NCBI RefSeq assembly: GCF_947179515.1
Contig: NC_067482.1
Span: 76,807,080 to 76,871,079 of the forward strand
From: Apodemus sylvaticus
Lineage: Eukaryota > Chordata > Mammalia > Rodentia > Muridae
Direction: 5' to 3'
Length of the DNA: 64,000 nucleotides
The notes beneath the pieces were generated by a model, which worked only from the letters and a program-made list of their open reading frames with translations, was not told the DNA's origin and ran no database searches. The position numbers and the translations under genes were made by a program. This document shows positions 13,301-26,900 of this stretch, one piece after another. Numbering within the stretch: the stretch's first letter is position 1; each line of letters opens with the position of its first letter.

Positions 13301-14833
13301 TATGTGTGTAAACATGTGTGTGAACATGTATGTGAGTATGTGAGCATATGTGTGTGTGAACATGTGTCTGAGTATGTGAGTGTGTGTGTGTGTGAGCATA
13401 TGTGTGAGTGTGTCAGTGGGCAGCCTGCAGGTTCAGCTCTCCTTTCGTGATGTGTATTCTGGGCATTGAGCTCAGGTCCTGAGGCTTGGCTGACTTTACC
13501 TGCTGAGGCATCTTGCCCCGCCTTTAACCCTCTCTGAGTGAGCACTTCAATGTTGCTGGACACTGCCACCTTCCACCCTAAAAGTCCCTGTCTGCATGAA
13601 TGCCACCCTCCCGACCCTCCTGGCACTCACCGCTCTCCTTCCTGTGTGGAGCTGACAACGTGAGGGGTTTTCTGTGAGTAGAACCACACGGCATTAGCTT
13701 TGCTCTCAGCACAGAAAATGTGTTAGGATTTCTTTCTTTTTTTTTAAAGGTTAATATTCCATTGAATGTAATTAAATGTTGCTTGAAACATGAGGTTTTT
13801 GGGTGTTTGTGTTTGTTGTTTGTTGTTTTTCCAGGGCCAAGGATCACCCCTGGGCTCAGAGCATGCCAGGGAAGTGCTGTATTACTAAGCTATACCCTCA
13901 GCCTTAGTATAAGACTTAAAAAACAACATTGAAAAAGAACAAAATGCCTAGGAATAAATTTAGGCAAGGAGGTCAAAGACATAGCTGCTGAGGACTGCAG
14001 ACCATTTGTGGGGAAAAAAATCATAGAGAAAATAATCTACCATGATAGAAAGACAGCCCATAGCCTATGTTCATGGACCGGGAGGCTACAGATGCTCTCC
14101 AAAGTGGCCTTTGGATTCTGTGCAATCCCTGCAATCCCCTTTCCCCTTTTATGGAAGAAATAGAAAGGCCATCCTGTAAATTCTTATGGAGCCTTCTACA
14201 CAGAAAAACAAAACAAAACAAAACAAAAAGCAAAAACAACTTTAGAAAGGAAACACAAAGAAAAAAATGATCCACATGGTCTGTTTCAAAACTTACTGAA
14301 ATAAAAATGGTATCCCTGTCCACTTAGGAAGGTCTGACAGCCAGTGAAATGGAATCAAGAGATCAGAAGCCCTTCCACCTGTGCCCAGATGGAAGATCCT
14401 GGTCCAGAATGTCAGGAGAATCTAAGGAGGAAGGAATGCTGTCTTCAGTGAAGGCTGCTGGGACATGGCTGCCACATCTCGAATTGTTAGCGATTCGGTG
14501 ACATCACCGGTTCTGTGTGTCAGTATGGTCACTGTACCCAGATATTTAGCATTCACACCAGTTTGGACGTTGTGAATGCATTTTAAAGATGAGTTACCAT
14601 TTAAATGAATAGAGTTTTGAGTTCAACAGATTGCCCTCTTTAGTGCAGTGGACCTCACATAATTGAAATCCAAGGAGAAAAAAAGGCCAAGATCCTCTAA
14701 GTGAGAAGAGATTCTGCCTGTGACTGTAGTGACCACCCTTCCCAGGTCCCCAGCCTGCTTGCCACCTGCCCCGTGCAGTTGGAATTTACCCTACACCCTG
14801 CTCTCCAGTCTTGTAAGCCTATGTTCTCTCTGT

Positions 14834-14918
<85 letters not shown>

Positions 14919-17900
14919 CCTCCCTGTCTCCCCTCTTTCTCTATTTGGCCTCATGTTTCCAGGGTACAGTCCCCACCACAAACCTGCTTGTGTTCAGTGT
15001 GAGCTCACCACTCCGCAGGCCCACAGAGCCCAGATGCGTCACAGTACATTTTTGCTGTGAGTTTTTGTTCTGCACACAGAACCCAACCTTTCAAGGGGAA
15101 AAGAGTACCTTTGATTCTGCTTGTTACTCTTTCTTACCAAACTGGGTATGTTATAAAGAAGACTGTTAGAAATGGACAGGGACTCTGTGGCATGGTGATT
15201 ACTGGGACTCTGTTGGCAAGGAGAGCACGCCACAGTGGTGGAAATAAGTAGGGCTCTCCAAGCGGAAAGCCCAGTAGCCCTAACCTGTGCTGAGATGAGG
15301 GAGCAGAGACGCAGGTGAGTGAATATCCTGTGGGCTCCGAGAACGATGAGCTGGGTCTTGGCTGACTTAAGTGCGCTCAGAACTGGACAGTAAGCCTGAA
15401 GCTTCCAGAGGGTGAGGGGGGCTGTCAAGGGAATGAGTTGATAGACCCAGGGCTGCCCAGAGTAGAGCTGGTATCGAGCTGGGTGCTGGATGCTAAGTGC
15501 TGGGCCCGGACAATGAGGAAAGCTCCAACCTGTGGAGAGGGCATCCAGGGAAGAGTCAGTCCTGCCTGTGGGTAGACAAGAGGCTGCTTCCTGCCCTGAG
15601 GGTGATGAGAGACCCACGTGGGTCTCTAGCTTGTGCTTGGGTTTTGACATGACAATTTTAGGCTTCATTCTTACAAGCCTCTGCAGATCTTCTAGTCTTT
15701 AAGTTTCAGTGAGGTAGACGATAGTAATGAACCTTGATCTCATCTCTCTGCAGCACTGAGGTGAGCAGATGCACACCATGGTTGTTAGATCCCTGCCGTG
15801 AACCAAGCTAATAAACTTGATGGTAAAGTCTGGACAGTAATCGTAATCATCTTTTCCTTGACTTGTTGAAACTTTACTTGTAGGAGGTGAGGTGTGAAGC
15901 TATAACTTTGCTAAGTGCGGGTGCCCCGGTCCCAGCTGGCTGTCAGTCTTCTTGTAGATGCTGAAGCTGAAATCACAGGGCTCACTCAGGCCTACAGAGC
16001 CTAACCGCACTGGCTTGTGTGTCTTGAATACAGTGGCCTTGTGGTCTATGCAGATGGACCCCTGAACTTGGACCGAAAGGTGGAGGACATGTCAGAGCTG
16101 TTCCGGCCCTTCCACACGCTGCTGCGGAAAATAAGGTGAGGGCTGAAGAGGGTTGCTGAAGTCACATACTCAGCCCACTCCGACTCATGGGGGCTGGGAG
16201 GCAGGTATTGATGTCAAGTGTTCAGTCCCCTCTGAGTCACCAGAACTGGCCACACATTCTCCTGTGTGATACCTGTCCTACAGTGGCTCAGGCTAGCCTT
16301 TGTCTGCTCTGCCTGGGTCTCAGAGTGGTTGGCAGCTCTCGAATGCTGAGCTCTGGGGAATTGTAACCTTCCCACGGTAGGTATACCACACAATTCAGTG
16401 TTTGCTCTCAGTTCATAAAAGCTTTGAAGTTCCCTCAGGAAGCCCCTGTGTCAGGCCTGGTTAGCTAGGCTCCTGAGGATGTGTTGGAACCCTTCTATGC
16501 CAAACTCTTCTTTAACTAGATAGAGCACTGCCCAGGGACTCTGTGGGATGGGTTTCCATATCCTATGGATGGCCTCATGATGAGCAGGAAACAATGTGGA
16601 GGCCATGACCACCTATTTTATGGGTGTCTTACTGGTGTTTTCCCCTTTGGCTCTACATGTGGATCTTGGGTGGGTCCTTGTAGCACCCTATGAATCTACC
16701 AGAGTATCCAGAGCCTCCTTAGAACCTTTAAGCACCAAGGTGGCCTCGGGCACAGTCAGTGAGGCCAGAATTTCTTTGTAGACACATAGAACATAGATCT
16801 ATGCAGAACAGATTCAAGAAGAGACTCCTGTGGTTTTTCCTGTGTGCAGCCCTGAAGTCTGGGAACCTCTTTGAGACAGCAGACTGGGAGCTCGGCCTAT
16901 TTCAGGGTTCAGTTTATCTGGTAGACGGCTCTTGGCTGTTTAACTCTCACTCTGGGTGGAATGCAAACCCAAGACTTAGAGGCTGAGGACCTGTCCTTCT
17001 TGGTTCCAAGACAAGGGATGACAGTAAATGAGGAGAGATCATAATGCTGAGGCCAAGAGGGTATGCTCATCCCGGCCTTAGCTGAGGAAGGGTGGGGTGG
17101 GTGCTGGGGTAATAAGAGAAGTTCCGTGGGCGCAGGAGAGAGCTAGGTCCAGAGATCCTTAGTCTTTCTTCCCAGAAAGCATCTGAAAATTCAAGGCAAA
17201 TGTTTCCTTGCCCAAGGTTCAGGCTGGGTTGCAGAGCCCAGGTGCAGTGGTCCAGCAGACCACATCAACACTAGGGGAAGCCAGGCAGCATAGCTGCTGG
17301 GTTCAGATGTAGGAGGAGTCTGGGAAAAAAAAAAAAACCTCAGGAGCATGGGAGGTTCTTGTAGTCCTGCAGACTCTCAGGAGACAGATATATGCTGAAA
17401 GCCCTCTGCTGTTACCCTGGAGATTTTTGCCAAATGTTGTCAGTTCATGGGATGGAGGGTTGGAAACTGGAGGCTGAGTTGGAGCTCAGAGGGCAGAGCG
17501 CAGTGTCTGAGGACTCTGGTGTATGGGAAGATGGAGGCTCACTAGCCTCAGAGCAGTGGTGAGCCTGCTGGATGTCTGGGCCAGTGTGATAATGGATCCT
17601 ACCACCACTTCCCTTAGCACAGCACAGCATCATGTGCCACTGTTAGGATGTTTTCTGATGTCTGTCATGCAGTTTCAAACCTGTTGAGAAATGTAAAGAG
17701 ACAAGAAAATGATTTGTGGTCAAGAGAAAAACATGTGACTCATAAGGTAGACTTAACATACAAGGACATGAGCACAATGATCAGCATTGTACTGCAGAAC
17801 ATACAATAAAGAGGGGGTTGAAAAAGAGGAAGGAGAGTTTACCACTTTAGAATCAAGTAGAACTATCCTAGCTGAGCAGTGGTGGTGCACATCTTTAATC

Positions 17901-20900
17901 CCAGCACTTGGAAGGCAGAGGCAGACAGATCTGTGTGAGTTCCAGGCCAGCCTGGTGTACAGAGCTAGTTACAGGACAGCCAAAGCCACACACAAAGAAA
18001 CCCTGTCCTGAAAAAATTCCAAATAATAATTAGTAATAATAATAATTATTAATTTTGAGAGCTAAATGTTCACTGTCTGAAAATAAAAAGCAGTGTGTAG
18101 ATCTGAAAGCAGGTCAGACCCAGCAGAACCTAGAAGTAACAAACCTGAGGCTAGACCATCGAAGGAAGCACAAACTAAAGCCCAGAGTCAAAGAGGAGTG
18201 AGAAAGCAGGTAGACATAATAAGTAAGCGTCAGTAGGAGAGAGGTGTGCAGCACACTCGATGTCTAACATCTCACTGGGATCCCAGTAAGGAAGAGAGAA
18301 CAAGTAGAAGCAATATTCAAAGAAAATGGCCCAGGGCTTTTCAAAACTGATGAGAAATCTACTCATATATCCAGGAGACTCAAATGACAAGCAAGATGAG
18401 CACAGATCATTCCTGTGCATGTCATAAAGTTGCAACAGCAGCAAAGAATCTGTAAAAACAGTGAGAGGAGGAAAATAGTATATTACTTTAAAAGTAGCAT
18501 AAAATAGACCTTCCATTTTACACAAACACACACACATACAAACAAACAAAAAAACCTGAGCATGGTGGCACATGCCTGTGATTCCAGTTTTTGAGTTCAA
18601 GTCCAGCCAGTGCAAAAATGAAAGGAAATGAAAGCAAGCAAGAAAAATGCTGGACAGGAGACATCAGTATAGACTTTACAGACAAAGCAATTATAACAGG
18701 ATACTATGAACAATTTTATGTTGATCAACTTGACAATTTGAATTAAAGTAACAAAATTTTCAAAAAGTGAAACTGACAGAAGGAGCAAAATTTTATAATA
18801 CAGTATGTAGGAAGATAACTTAGTCTATGATTTAAGTCTTCCCACAAATAAGCTATCAACAGAATAGATCACATGGATCAAGATATAGTTCTCCAACTTA
18901 TGTCTGTGAGGCGTTGCAAAAGAGTGGGACTTTTTTTTTTCTCTAGTAAATGGGATGAGCTAATAGGTGTTCATATGAGAAAACAGTCTCATTTATGGAT
19001 GTCTGGCTGTCTGGATCACTACTGCAATCATGTACAAAATCAATTTCTGATAGAGTAGCGGTATAAACGTGAAAAGAGAGACTATTGGGCTTTTGGAGGA
19101 AAATAGCCAAGATCATCATTGTAATGGTGGAGGAGGCAGCTGTCCCCTAAACAGGACACAGAAGGGCCAACTGTAAAAACAGCGTGGTTGGAACTACCAT
19201 GCAGCGAGGGGCACTTACCTAGCGTGGGTGAGTCCCTGGGTTCAATTTTCAGCACCACTAAAAATGACACATGAGACTTTATTATATTAAAAATGTCACA
19301 TCAGTAGACACCTGTGAGAGAGCGAAATGTGGGCTGAAGAACGGGAGAATGAACCCGTCAAGAACTTAACTCCCAAACATATAAAGACAATCAACAAATA
19401 GAAAAACTGGAATGAGTTTTGAGTAAGCGTCAGCTAGGGTGTGGAAGGACTGATAGAACAGGCTGGAGCTCAGCTTCATTCCATGATGCTGAATGAGGTC
19501 GCATTGCGCATGCGCCAGGGGCACCGGTTTGTGCTGCCTGGGACAGAGCTGACAGCCGAGGCCATAGACTCAGCACGTCCAGGCTGCTTACAGACTGGTT
19601 GTTGGTCTTCACTGTCAACTTGGTGGGATCTAGGGTCACCTAAGATACACGTTGCTGGATATATCTTTCACAGAGTTCCTAGAGAAGATCCACCCCCAAA
19701 TGGGAGTAGCACCATCCAGCAGGGCCAGGGATCTCGGACTGAATAAAAAGGAAAAGGAGAAAAAGCCAACATCACTGTCTCTGGTTCCTGACCATACATG
19801 CATTTTGAGCATCTAAATCACATCTCAGCTGCCATGCCTCCCTTGACAAAATGAACTGTATCCCCCCAAACCACAAGCCAAAATAAACCCACCTGTCTCT
19901 TCCCCACATCAGGTTTTTTTGTTATAGCATTGAGAAAAGTAGTTCATACACCAACTCTGTGAGCCAGTCGTCCCTTCCTGTGTGGTGGAAATGCCATGTG
20001 ATATTCTAGAGGAGAGGTGTGCAGTAGTGCCAGACTGTGTCAGCCAGATCTCCTCAGTGGAAATATCATTAAGTGAGCTGAGGTATGTTTACAGAACAGA
20101 AGACAGTAGCCTTAGAGCGAATGATCTACAACAGTGAACCTTGCTGTGAGTGGATCTTCTTGAGTGTGTCGGTTAGTTTTTTTTTTTTTTATCAACTTGA
20201 CACAAGGTAGAGTCATCTTGGAAGAGATAAACTCAGTAGAGAAAATGTGTCTATCACACTGGCCTGTAGGCAGATCTGTGGGGGTATTTTTTTGATTGAT
20301 GATTGACATGGGAAGGCTCTGTCCACTGTGAGTGGGGCCACTCCGGGGCAGGCAGTCCCAGGCTGTATAAGAAAGCAGGCTAAGCAAGCCATGAAGTGTT
20401 CCTCCATTGGCTATCTCAGTTCCTGCCTCCAAGTATACCCTCAGTGACAGACTGTAGCATGGAAGTACAAGCCAAAAAACCCTATCCTCCCAGGTTGCTT
20501 TTGGTCAGGATGTTTTATAGCAACAGAAAGCACACTAATGCATTGAGCTTACCAGATACAATGATACAGCAACAGAATGCCCACTGAAATTTGAATTTCA
20601 GGTAAATGACAAATATTTTTATATCAGTATGTTCTAGACCCTCACTACATATTTATACTGTATCCGTGGACGATGCCTTCCACAAGAGCCTGTAGGTTGC
20701 CAATTCTCATTTCTCTAGATAATGAAGACAGATAAAAGCACATCTGCTCATAAAGTCAAGGGAGACCGGAGGCATGGGAGTGTGCCGGGGCTCCTGGTTG
20801 ATTATTTTTGGGTGTGGATACTGTCTGTGAGTGTGTTTGGATTAGGAAACTCCAGAAGCCTTACAGTTCTTTCCTTGTTATATTTTAATGTATTTTTTGA

Positions 20901-23900
20901 GAATTTCATACTTATATACAATGCGATTTGATCACATGCACGCCACCTTCCTTACGCCTTCCCCGGGTTCTCCCCAACACATCTGTCCTTTAACTTTGAT
21001 GTCTTTTATTCGAATCATTTTTGGGTTTGTTTTTAGTAACACACTGAGTGTAATCAGTGCTGCCCATATACTAGGGGTATGAGGCCATTCACTGGTGCAT
21101 AGTCAACCTACCAGGACTTCTTCGTGCGGTCAACAATATGGTCTTTATCATTAGGTTCTCGTGGACAAGCAGAGGCAGTGATAATAGCCTGAATGGTCCT
21201 GAGGGACTCTGGGTCTTCCTGACCAACAGCCTAAGGGAGGATCCTGCCTCTGACACTGGTGCTTTTTATAAGCCTCACACTTCTGAGAAATACACGACCT
21301 TTCTGCCTGTCCATAGATACACTGGACTCTTCACTATGGGATGCAGACCTCACATACATCCTGGGCTTTCCCTAGCAGAGGGCAGCATGTAGTTGGCCTG
21401 TTGGCCTTGCCTCAGGCTCATCCTAGTCACTGTCACAGAGCCCGTCTTCATCTTCAAGGCTCAGTTTCAGTGTTCTGTCTCTGTTTTAATTTTTTCTCTC
21501 ATATATTGCATCCTGATCACAGTTGTTCCTCCAAGCTCCCCTCCCCAGGTCCCCTTTATGAGGAAACCATCCCAAACTCAGCCAGGGGCCCTACTGCTCT
21601 CTTCGTGGCTTGCGTTTCCTTCCTAGCTACTGTCGTTACTGTAGAACATGCATTATGTGTACAGAGGCTGAAGCCTGCCTCGCACACCTGGAAGGGAGCC
21701 CTAGCAAGGCCGGCCCTGCTTGCCTTCTCCCGCAAGGCCATTGCTGTCCAAAGGCTGTCAGGAATATGGCTTGTTTTTAGTAATAATTAGTTCTTTTAAA
21801 AAGGTAAAAGTTCCCAGGTAAATAAACTTGAGTATTGAGGTTATTCTTTAAAGCAGAGGTTCTCTACCTGCTGGTTGCTACCCCCTTGTGGGTTGTATAT
21901 CAGGTATCCTGTGTATCAAATATTTACATTATGATTCACAACAGTAACACAATTACAGTTATGAAGTAGCAATGCAATAATTTCATGACTGGGGGTCGCC
22001 ACTACACAAGGAACATTAAAGGGTGGAAGATTGGGAAGGCTGAGAACCACTGCTTTAAGGTTTTTATCAGGACTGGAGAGTTAAGGGCACTCGCTGCTCC
22101 TCCTGGGGACCGGGGTTTGATTCCCAGCCCCTCCATGGTGGCTTTACAACCTTCTGTAACCCCAGTTCCAAGGCCCTCTTTTGGCTTCCATGGGTACCAG
22201 ACATATGTGTTAAACAGATATGCATGAGGTAAAACACCCCTACACAAAAATAAACATAAATAAATCTTTAAAAAAATTTTTATTAATGCACGGTACACAA
22301 ATGCTCACCACTGATCTGCATTCCCATCTAACCAGGGCCTTGGCGTTCCCAGTGAGCGGTTCCTGAATCTCAGGTTTAAATAGAATTTACAAATGTAGTA
22401 ACAGCTATTCACACTTCTACTCCTCATGATATAGAAGAAAGCTGGCGACCCTGGCTGTCCTGGAACTCACTCTGTAGACCAGGCTGGCCTCGAACTCAGA
22501 AATCTGCCTGCCTCTGCTTCCCAAGTGCTGGGATTAAAGGCGTGTGCCACCTCAGCCCGGCCAGGTCTCCTTTTGAAGTGGCGGGCATGTGGAATGTCAA
22601 GCACAAGTGGTTGCTGCCTCAACTCTTCAGTGTGGGTGTCAGCTTCAGGGGATTGCGTCTGCTGTTTGTCGGCAGAGGCAGCTGTGACATCTGAGACCCT
22701 CAGCCTCGTTTCTGTCTTGACCCTGTAGGGATCTGCTGCAGGCGCTGACCGAGGAGGAGCTGCACACTCTGGAGCGGAGCCTCTGTGTTTCTCAGGATGT
22801 GGAACTCCCCATCCGGGCAGACGCCCAGGCACCCAGTGCCCTGGCACCCACCTTTTCTCCATCCCTTCCTCCCGAGGAGACACTTTCCGCCAGTGCCAAC
22901 AACCCAGAGGCAGAACTGGCTTGCTCAATGCAGTATGATGATCAGGAACTGGAGGAGCTCAGCCGCATGGTTCACAGGGCTGGGGATGAGATGTCCTCTC
23001 TGCTTTCACCTCCTAGTGCTTGCCAGTCCCCAGCGCATAGGCCAGGCTCAGAGGCTAGCCCCCGCGGGGAGGCCTCTCCAGCCAGAGCGCAGCTGAAATC
23101 AGGCAGTGATGAGGAGGAAAGGGTGTTCTTCATGGATGATGTGGAGGTGGCAGAGTCTTCTGCCAGGCCTGAATCTCCAGGGAACACATTTGAGTTGACG
23201 CAGGTTAATGTCCAGCAGAGAGGACAGGATGGCCAGAGTGAAGAGGTGGGGGTCGGGGTACCCGCCCTGGTAAAGGCCGAAGACTGGAGCAACAACAACA
23301 TTGAGGGTGACAAGATAAAGCTGGCCAGCCTCGTGGGCTCCACTTCCTGCAGCTGCCTAGACTCACAGCTCTACCTGGATGGCTGGGAGGTGAGCGCAGA
23401 GGGGGCCGAGACTGCAGAGATGATTGCACACCGGACCGGGGGAATGAAACTGTCGGCCACGGTCATCTTCAACCCCAAGTCTCCCACCTCCCAGGACTCT
23501 GCTGTGGCAGCCCAAGAAGCCCCAGGCCATGGTATTTCACCGTTGGAGCCCAGGGCAGAGGGGACAGGGGATGATTCACACAAACTCAGCACCACAGCCA
23601 CCAACTGCCTCCTCCACTCCTGTGTGTGCTGTGGAAGCTGTGGGGACAGCAGGGAGGACGCTGTAGAGCGCCTACGGGAGAAGTGTGGCCCCGGAAGTGT
23701 CATCAGTGCCTCTAACCCTTCAGTCAGCTTAGCCAAGGGTGGTGACAAAGAGCCTGAGAGACTAGATGAGGCCCAGCCTTCTGATGTCACCGTGCCTGCA
23801 GAAGATGCCTCCAGCAGGCAGGAGCCCAAAGCCCCTGCTTCCAACAAGTGCCTGGTGCACACCTCAGGGCCTCAGGTGGACACTGCAAGCAGGTTGCAAG

Positions 23901-26900
23901 GAGAGGGTGAGGTCAAAGACCAGCCAGAGCCAGAGGCCAGAAAGCAGGACTCTGAGAAGTCCTCTGTGGTCAGTGGGGACAGTCCAAGAGGGGACATGGC
24001 CCAGACAGAACCTCAACACCTGTCGGGCTCCAGGTAAGGGCTGATTCTGTGCTAGGGACCAGACATCACTTTTTTTTTTCCATTTAGGACATATCCTGTC
24101 TGATTCTCAAAGCACTGAGATGCTTCCTCTTGGAGTTTCTTGGCCACCAAACAGGTTCTGGACCCAGGGTGGGTATGTGATTGATGCCCGAGAGGACGAG
24201 GTATAGACTGCCCCGGTACCCACACTGCACTAAGCTAAGCTGCCTTTCCGTGATCTCCAGGGGCCCAGTGATTCTTTTAGGTGATGTTGGCACAAGGTCC
24301 TCCATTTCATCTTGGTAGCTTCGCCTACCCCTGACATAGCCCATGGTGGACTGGCCGGTAGTAAGTGGATGTAGGGGGAAGCTAAGCACACAGGCCACTG
24401 ACCTTCACTCACCACCATACCTGCTGGGCTCACACAGCTGAGAAGAGATTCACAGAAACCCTGACTGTGTACAGAGCCATACTGAGCTCTTGAGGCTACC
24501 ATTGGGCAATTTCTTGGGTAGTATTCGCCTGTCTCCTGCTAGTCCTTTCTTCACTCTCCCTGTTCCCTGAGTCCCTTCCCTCGGACATCCTTCTCTACCA
24601 CTGCCTGGTGATGTCAGGGTGGGATGGGACATGCCTCGTTAGAACTGAGCCTTCTCTCTTTGCTTCTCACCTGAGTGTTCTGTCCATAGCAGATTTTGAC
24701 AAGCATCGCTGGTGTTGACTATATTGTGTAGTTTGTCTGTAATGTTGGGGCAAGAGGGAGGGGCAGAGACATCTCCTAGCCTGAGTGGTTTTATACCAGT
24801 GGTTGTGGTGTCCTCAGAACCCCGCCTCGTGGAGACTTACCTGGGCAAGGCAGGCAAGAATGGAGGTCCTGGATACCAACACATGGCTGGGGACAGGCTG
24901 GGACAAGGCAAAGGGCAGGATAGGGAGCAGATGGAGAAGGAGGGTACTTTCAACTGAGGGGGCAGGAGTTTCTTGGCCTCCTCCATATCCATTTCCTGTC
25001 ACTCACCCTTTCCTGGATAGCAAATGGTCACATTTCCTGAAAGCATGCAGGGGAGAGCTGGTCAGGATCCTGTGTCTGTCATGACTGAATGTTATCCCAG
25101 TCACTTACTACATAGCTCTGCTCTGCTGCTGGCTGTGATGGCAGAAGTTCTAAACCCACCTACTCTCTAGGCCCTGGAAACCTCCAATCTGCTTTTGGTG
25201 TATATGATCTTCTGACTATAGACGTTGAGAATAAGCCATACAGTGCAGGCGCTTCCATGTGCCTCATCTTTTCCTGAGCAGTGTCTTCAAGGGTCATCCA
25301 CACTGCTCTAGAGTAGCACGCCACTCCTTTCTGCAGCTGTGCTGCCCCATTATGCAGAGTGGCCATGCTAGGTCTTTCTCCCTTCACAGTTAATCCATCT
25401 GTAAGAGGCTTTTTGGCTGTCAAGAATCATGTGGCTATGAAATTCTATTTCCAATTTTGCGTGGACATGTGTTTTTATTATCTTTTGGTCTCTAATAGTA
25501 GAACATGCAGGTCTTATGTCAACTAACCATTTTCAACATACCCAAGGTTACATACATCCTACAAGTGTGTGTGTTTCAACTCCTTCACATTGTCTATGAT
25601 TTTCAAGCAACTTTCTATCCTTAGGGTGTAATCTCTTAACATACAGCCAGTCAGTGACTTGTTGGGTGAGTATTCATAATTAAGCTCTGGGCAGGCTGGG
25701 GCAAGGGAGTGGCCAACTTGAAAGCAGCCTGGACCACAGAATGAGAATGTGTCTCAAAACCAAGCCAACCAAACAAGAACTAATGTCACTTGAAAATGCT
25801 TCTGCTTAGCTTTGCATCAGTTTATAGAAACTACTGCTTACATTTAACTTGGCTTTATAGCTACATAGAATACTTGTTACAAATATACATAGAATATTTG
25901 CTACTACAAAGAATATTCTTTCTAGACAATGCTAAGCAAATAGATGTATGTAAAGTTTTATGGCTCAGAGGTCGATTTTGAGGGTGCACATCCCTGACAC
26001 CAGTTAGATAGCTCTGAGATCCGTACCCTCTTCTCCCTGCCTCCTGGCCTCTCGTCGAGACCTTACAGGAATGTGTTGGAGACATCCCCACTTTCCTTTA
26101 CTGACACAGTTGGGCCAGTGTGCACTCCTCGGCTCAGGCTCATCCACACCCCGCTGTTGTAGATGGTGCAGCTAAGGACAGCTGGTGCAGATGTCTCTCC
26201 TGTTTCCAGAAAGCCTTTTCTTGGAGGCAGCCCCAGCTTCGTAGCCACATCAAATGGAATGAATTAACTTCCCAAAGACTGCTGATGGCTACCTTGAGAC
26301 CTCTGGCTCTGTTTTTTTTGGTGAGTGAATTATTTTTCTACAAGGTCGACACAAGAACCCTGTAAATTTCTTGACAGGGGAGTTGTGGGACCTTCTTTTG
26401 TTTTTGTTTTTGTTTGTTTGTTTGTTTGTTTTTGTTTTATTGTTTGTTTATCTGTCCTGTTTCTTATTGGTCCAGGTAACAGCAGAAGACACCTACCATC
26501 TGAAAACTTCTTGTACCCTAGGAAGGGCCCTTTACAACATGCCTCTACATTTAAACCCAGTCCAGTTCAGAAAACACTCTAATTCAGTTATGAAAAGGTG
26601 AGAAAACCTGCCAGCTGGCTCAGAAGACCTCCCACCTTCCGGGAAGTCATTTTAGAAGATGCCCATGGTCTGAAGAAGAAGCACTTGGCAGGGCGCCAGG
26701 ACCTTGGACAGAGGCATGTCAGCTCAGCACTGCTTTAGGGAGCTGGAAGAGGTCTGCCTAACCATTCCCTGTCACTCCTGTACCAGCACTGACAGAACCG
26801 CCCTAGGAGCGAGCGCTGGCCCAGTGTTGTGTGTCATGGGCACATTCCTCAGAGGCCAAGCCTGGTGCCGGAACCCACCCAGGAGCCAGCGGGATGCACC

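Larger units (their letters stand above)
8258..16033. other. Zfyve28: Zfyve28 intron 6 (7.8 kb)
   Basis: The 5' half (8,258-10,100) looks unique. The 3' half is repeat-rich, with SINEs, a nested B1, a large TG-rich array, an L1 fragment and a CT/CA microsatellite (listed). A 15-bp duplication (TACTGCCGGT core) lies at 10,393-10,421. No coding exon was found at 14,930-16,030. Confidence 0.7.
16136..22728. other. Zfyve28: Zfyve28 intron 7 (6.6 kb)
   Basis: The first 1.7 kb looks unique apart from an A13 run at about 17,323. From 17,870 onward it is mostly repeats: B1, old L1, LTR-like, URR1 and B2. No coding exon was recognised. Confidence 0.7.

Noticed and set aside
12862..13626. 254-residue His/Thr/Ser-rich open frame on the minus strand, plus overlapping frames
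   Set aside because: It is a translation of the TG-rich array; all three frames stay open because the repeat lacks stops.
14697..15169. Open frames with Ser-Leu and His-Thr repeats
   Set aside because: Translations of the CT/CA microsatellite.
15039..15668. 209-residue open frame on the minus strand
   Set aside because: No family is recognised, it lies in an intron with no plausible promoter, and its composition looks random. I see nothing to support it over chance.
19512..19525. GCCAGGGGCACC as a CTCF site
   Set aside because: It lacks one G of the central run and aligns poorly to the core.
22972..23862. Antisense open frames under the large Zfyve28 exon
   Set aside because: They are shadows of a real, family-matched exon on the + strand.
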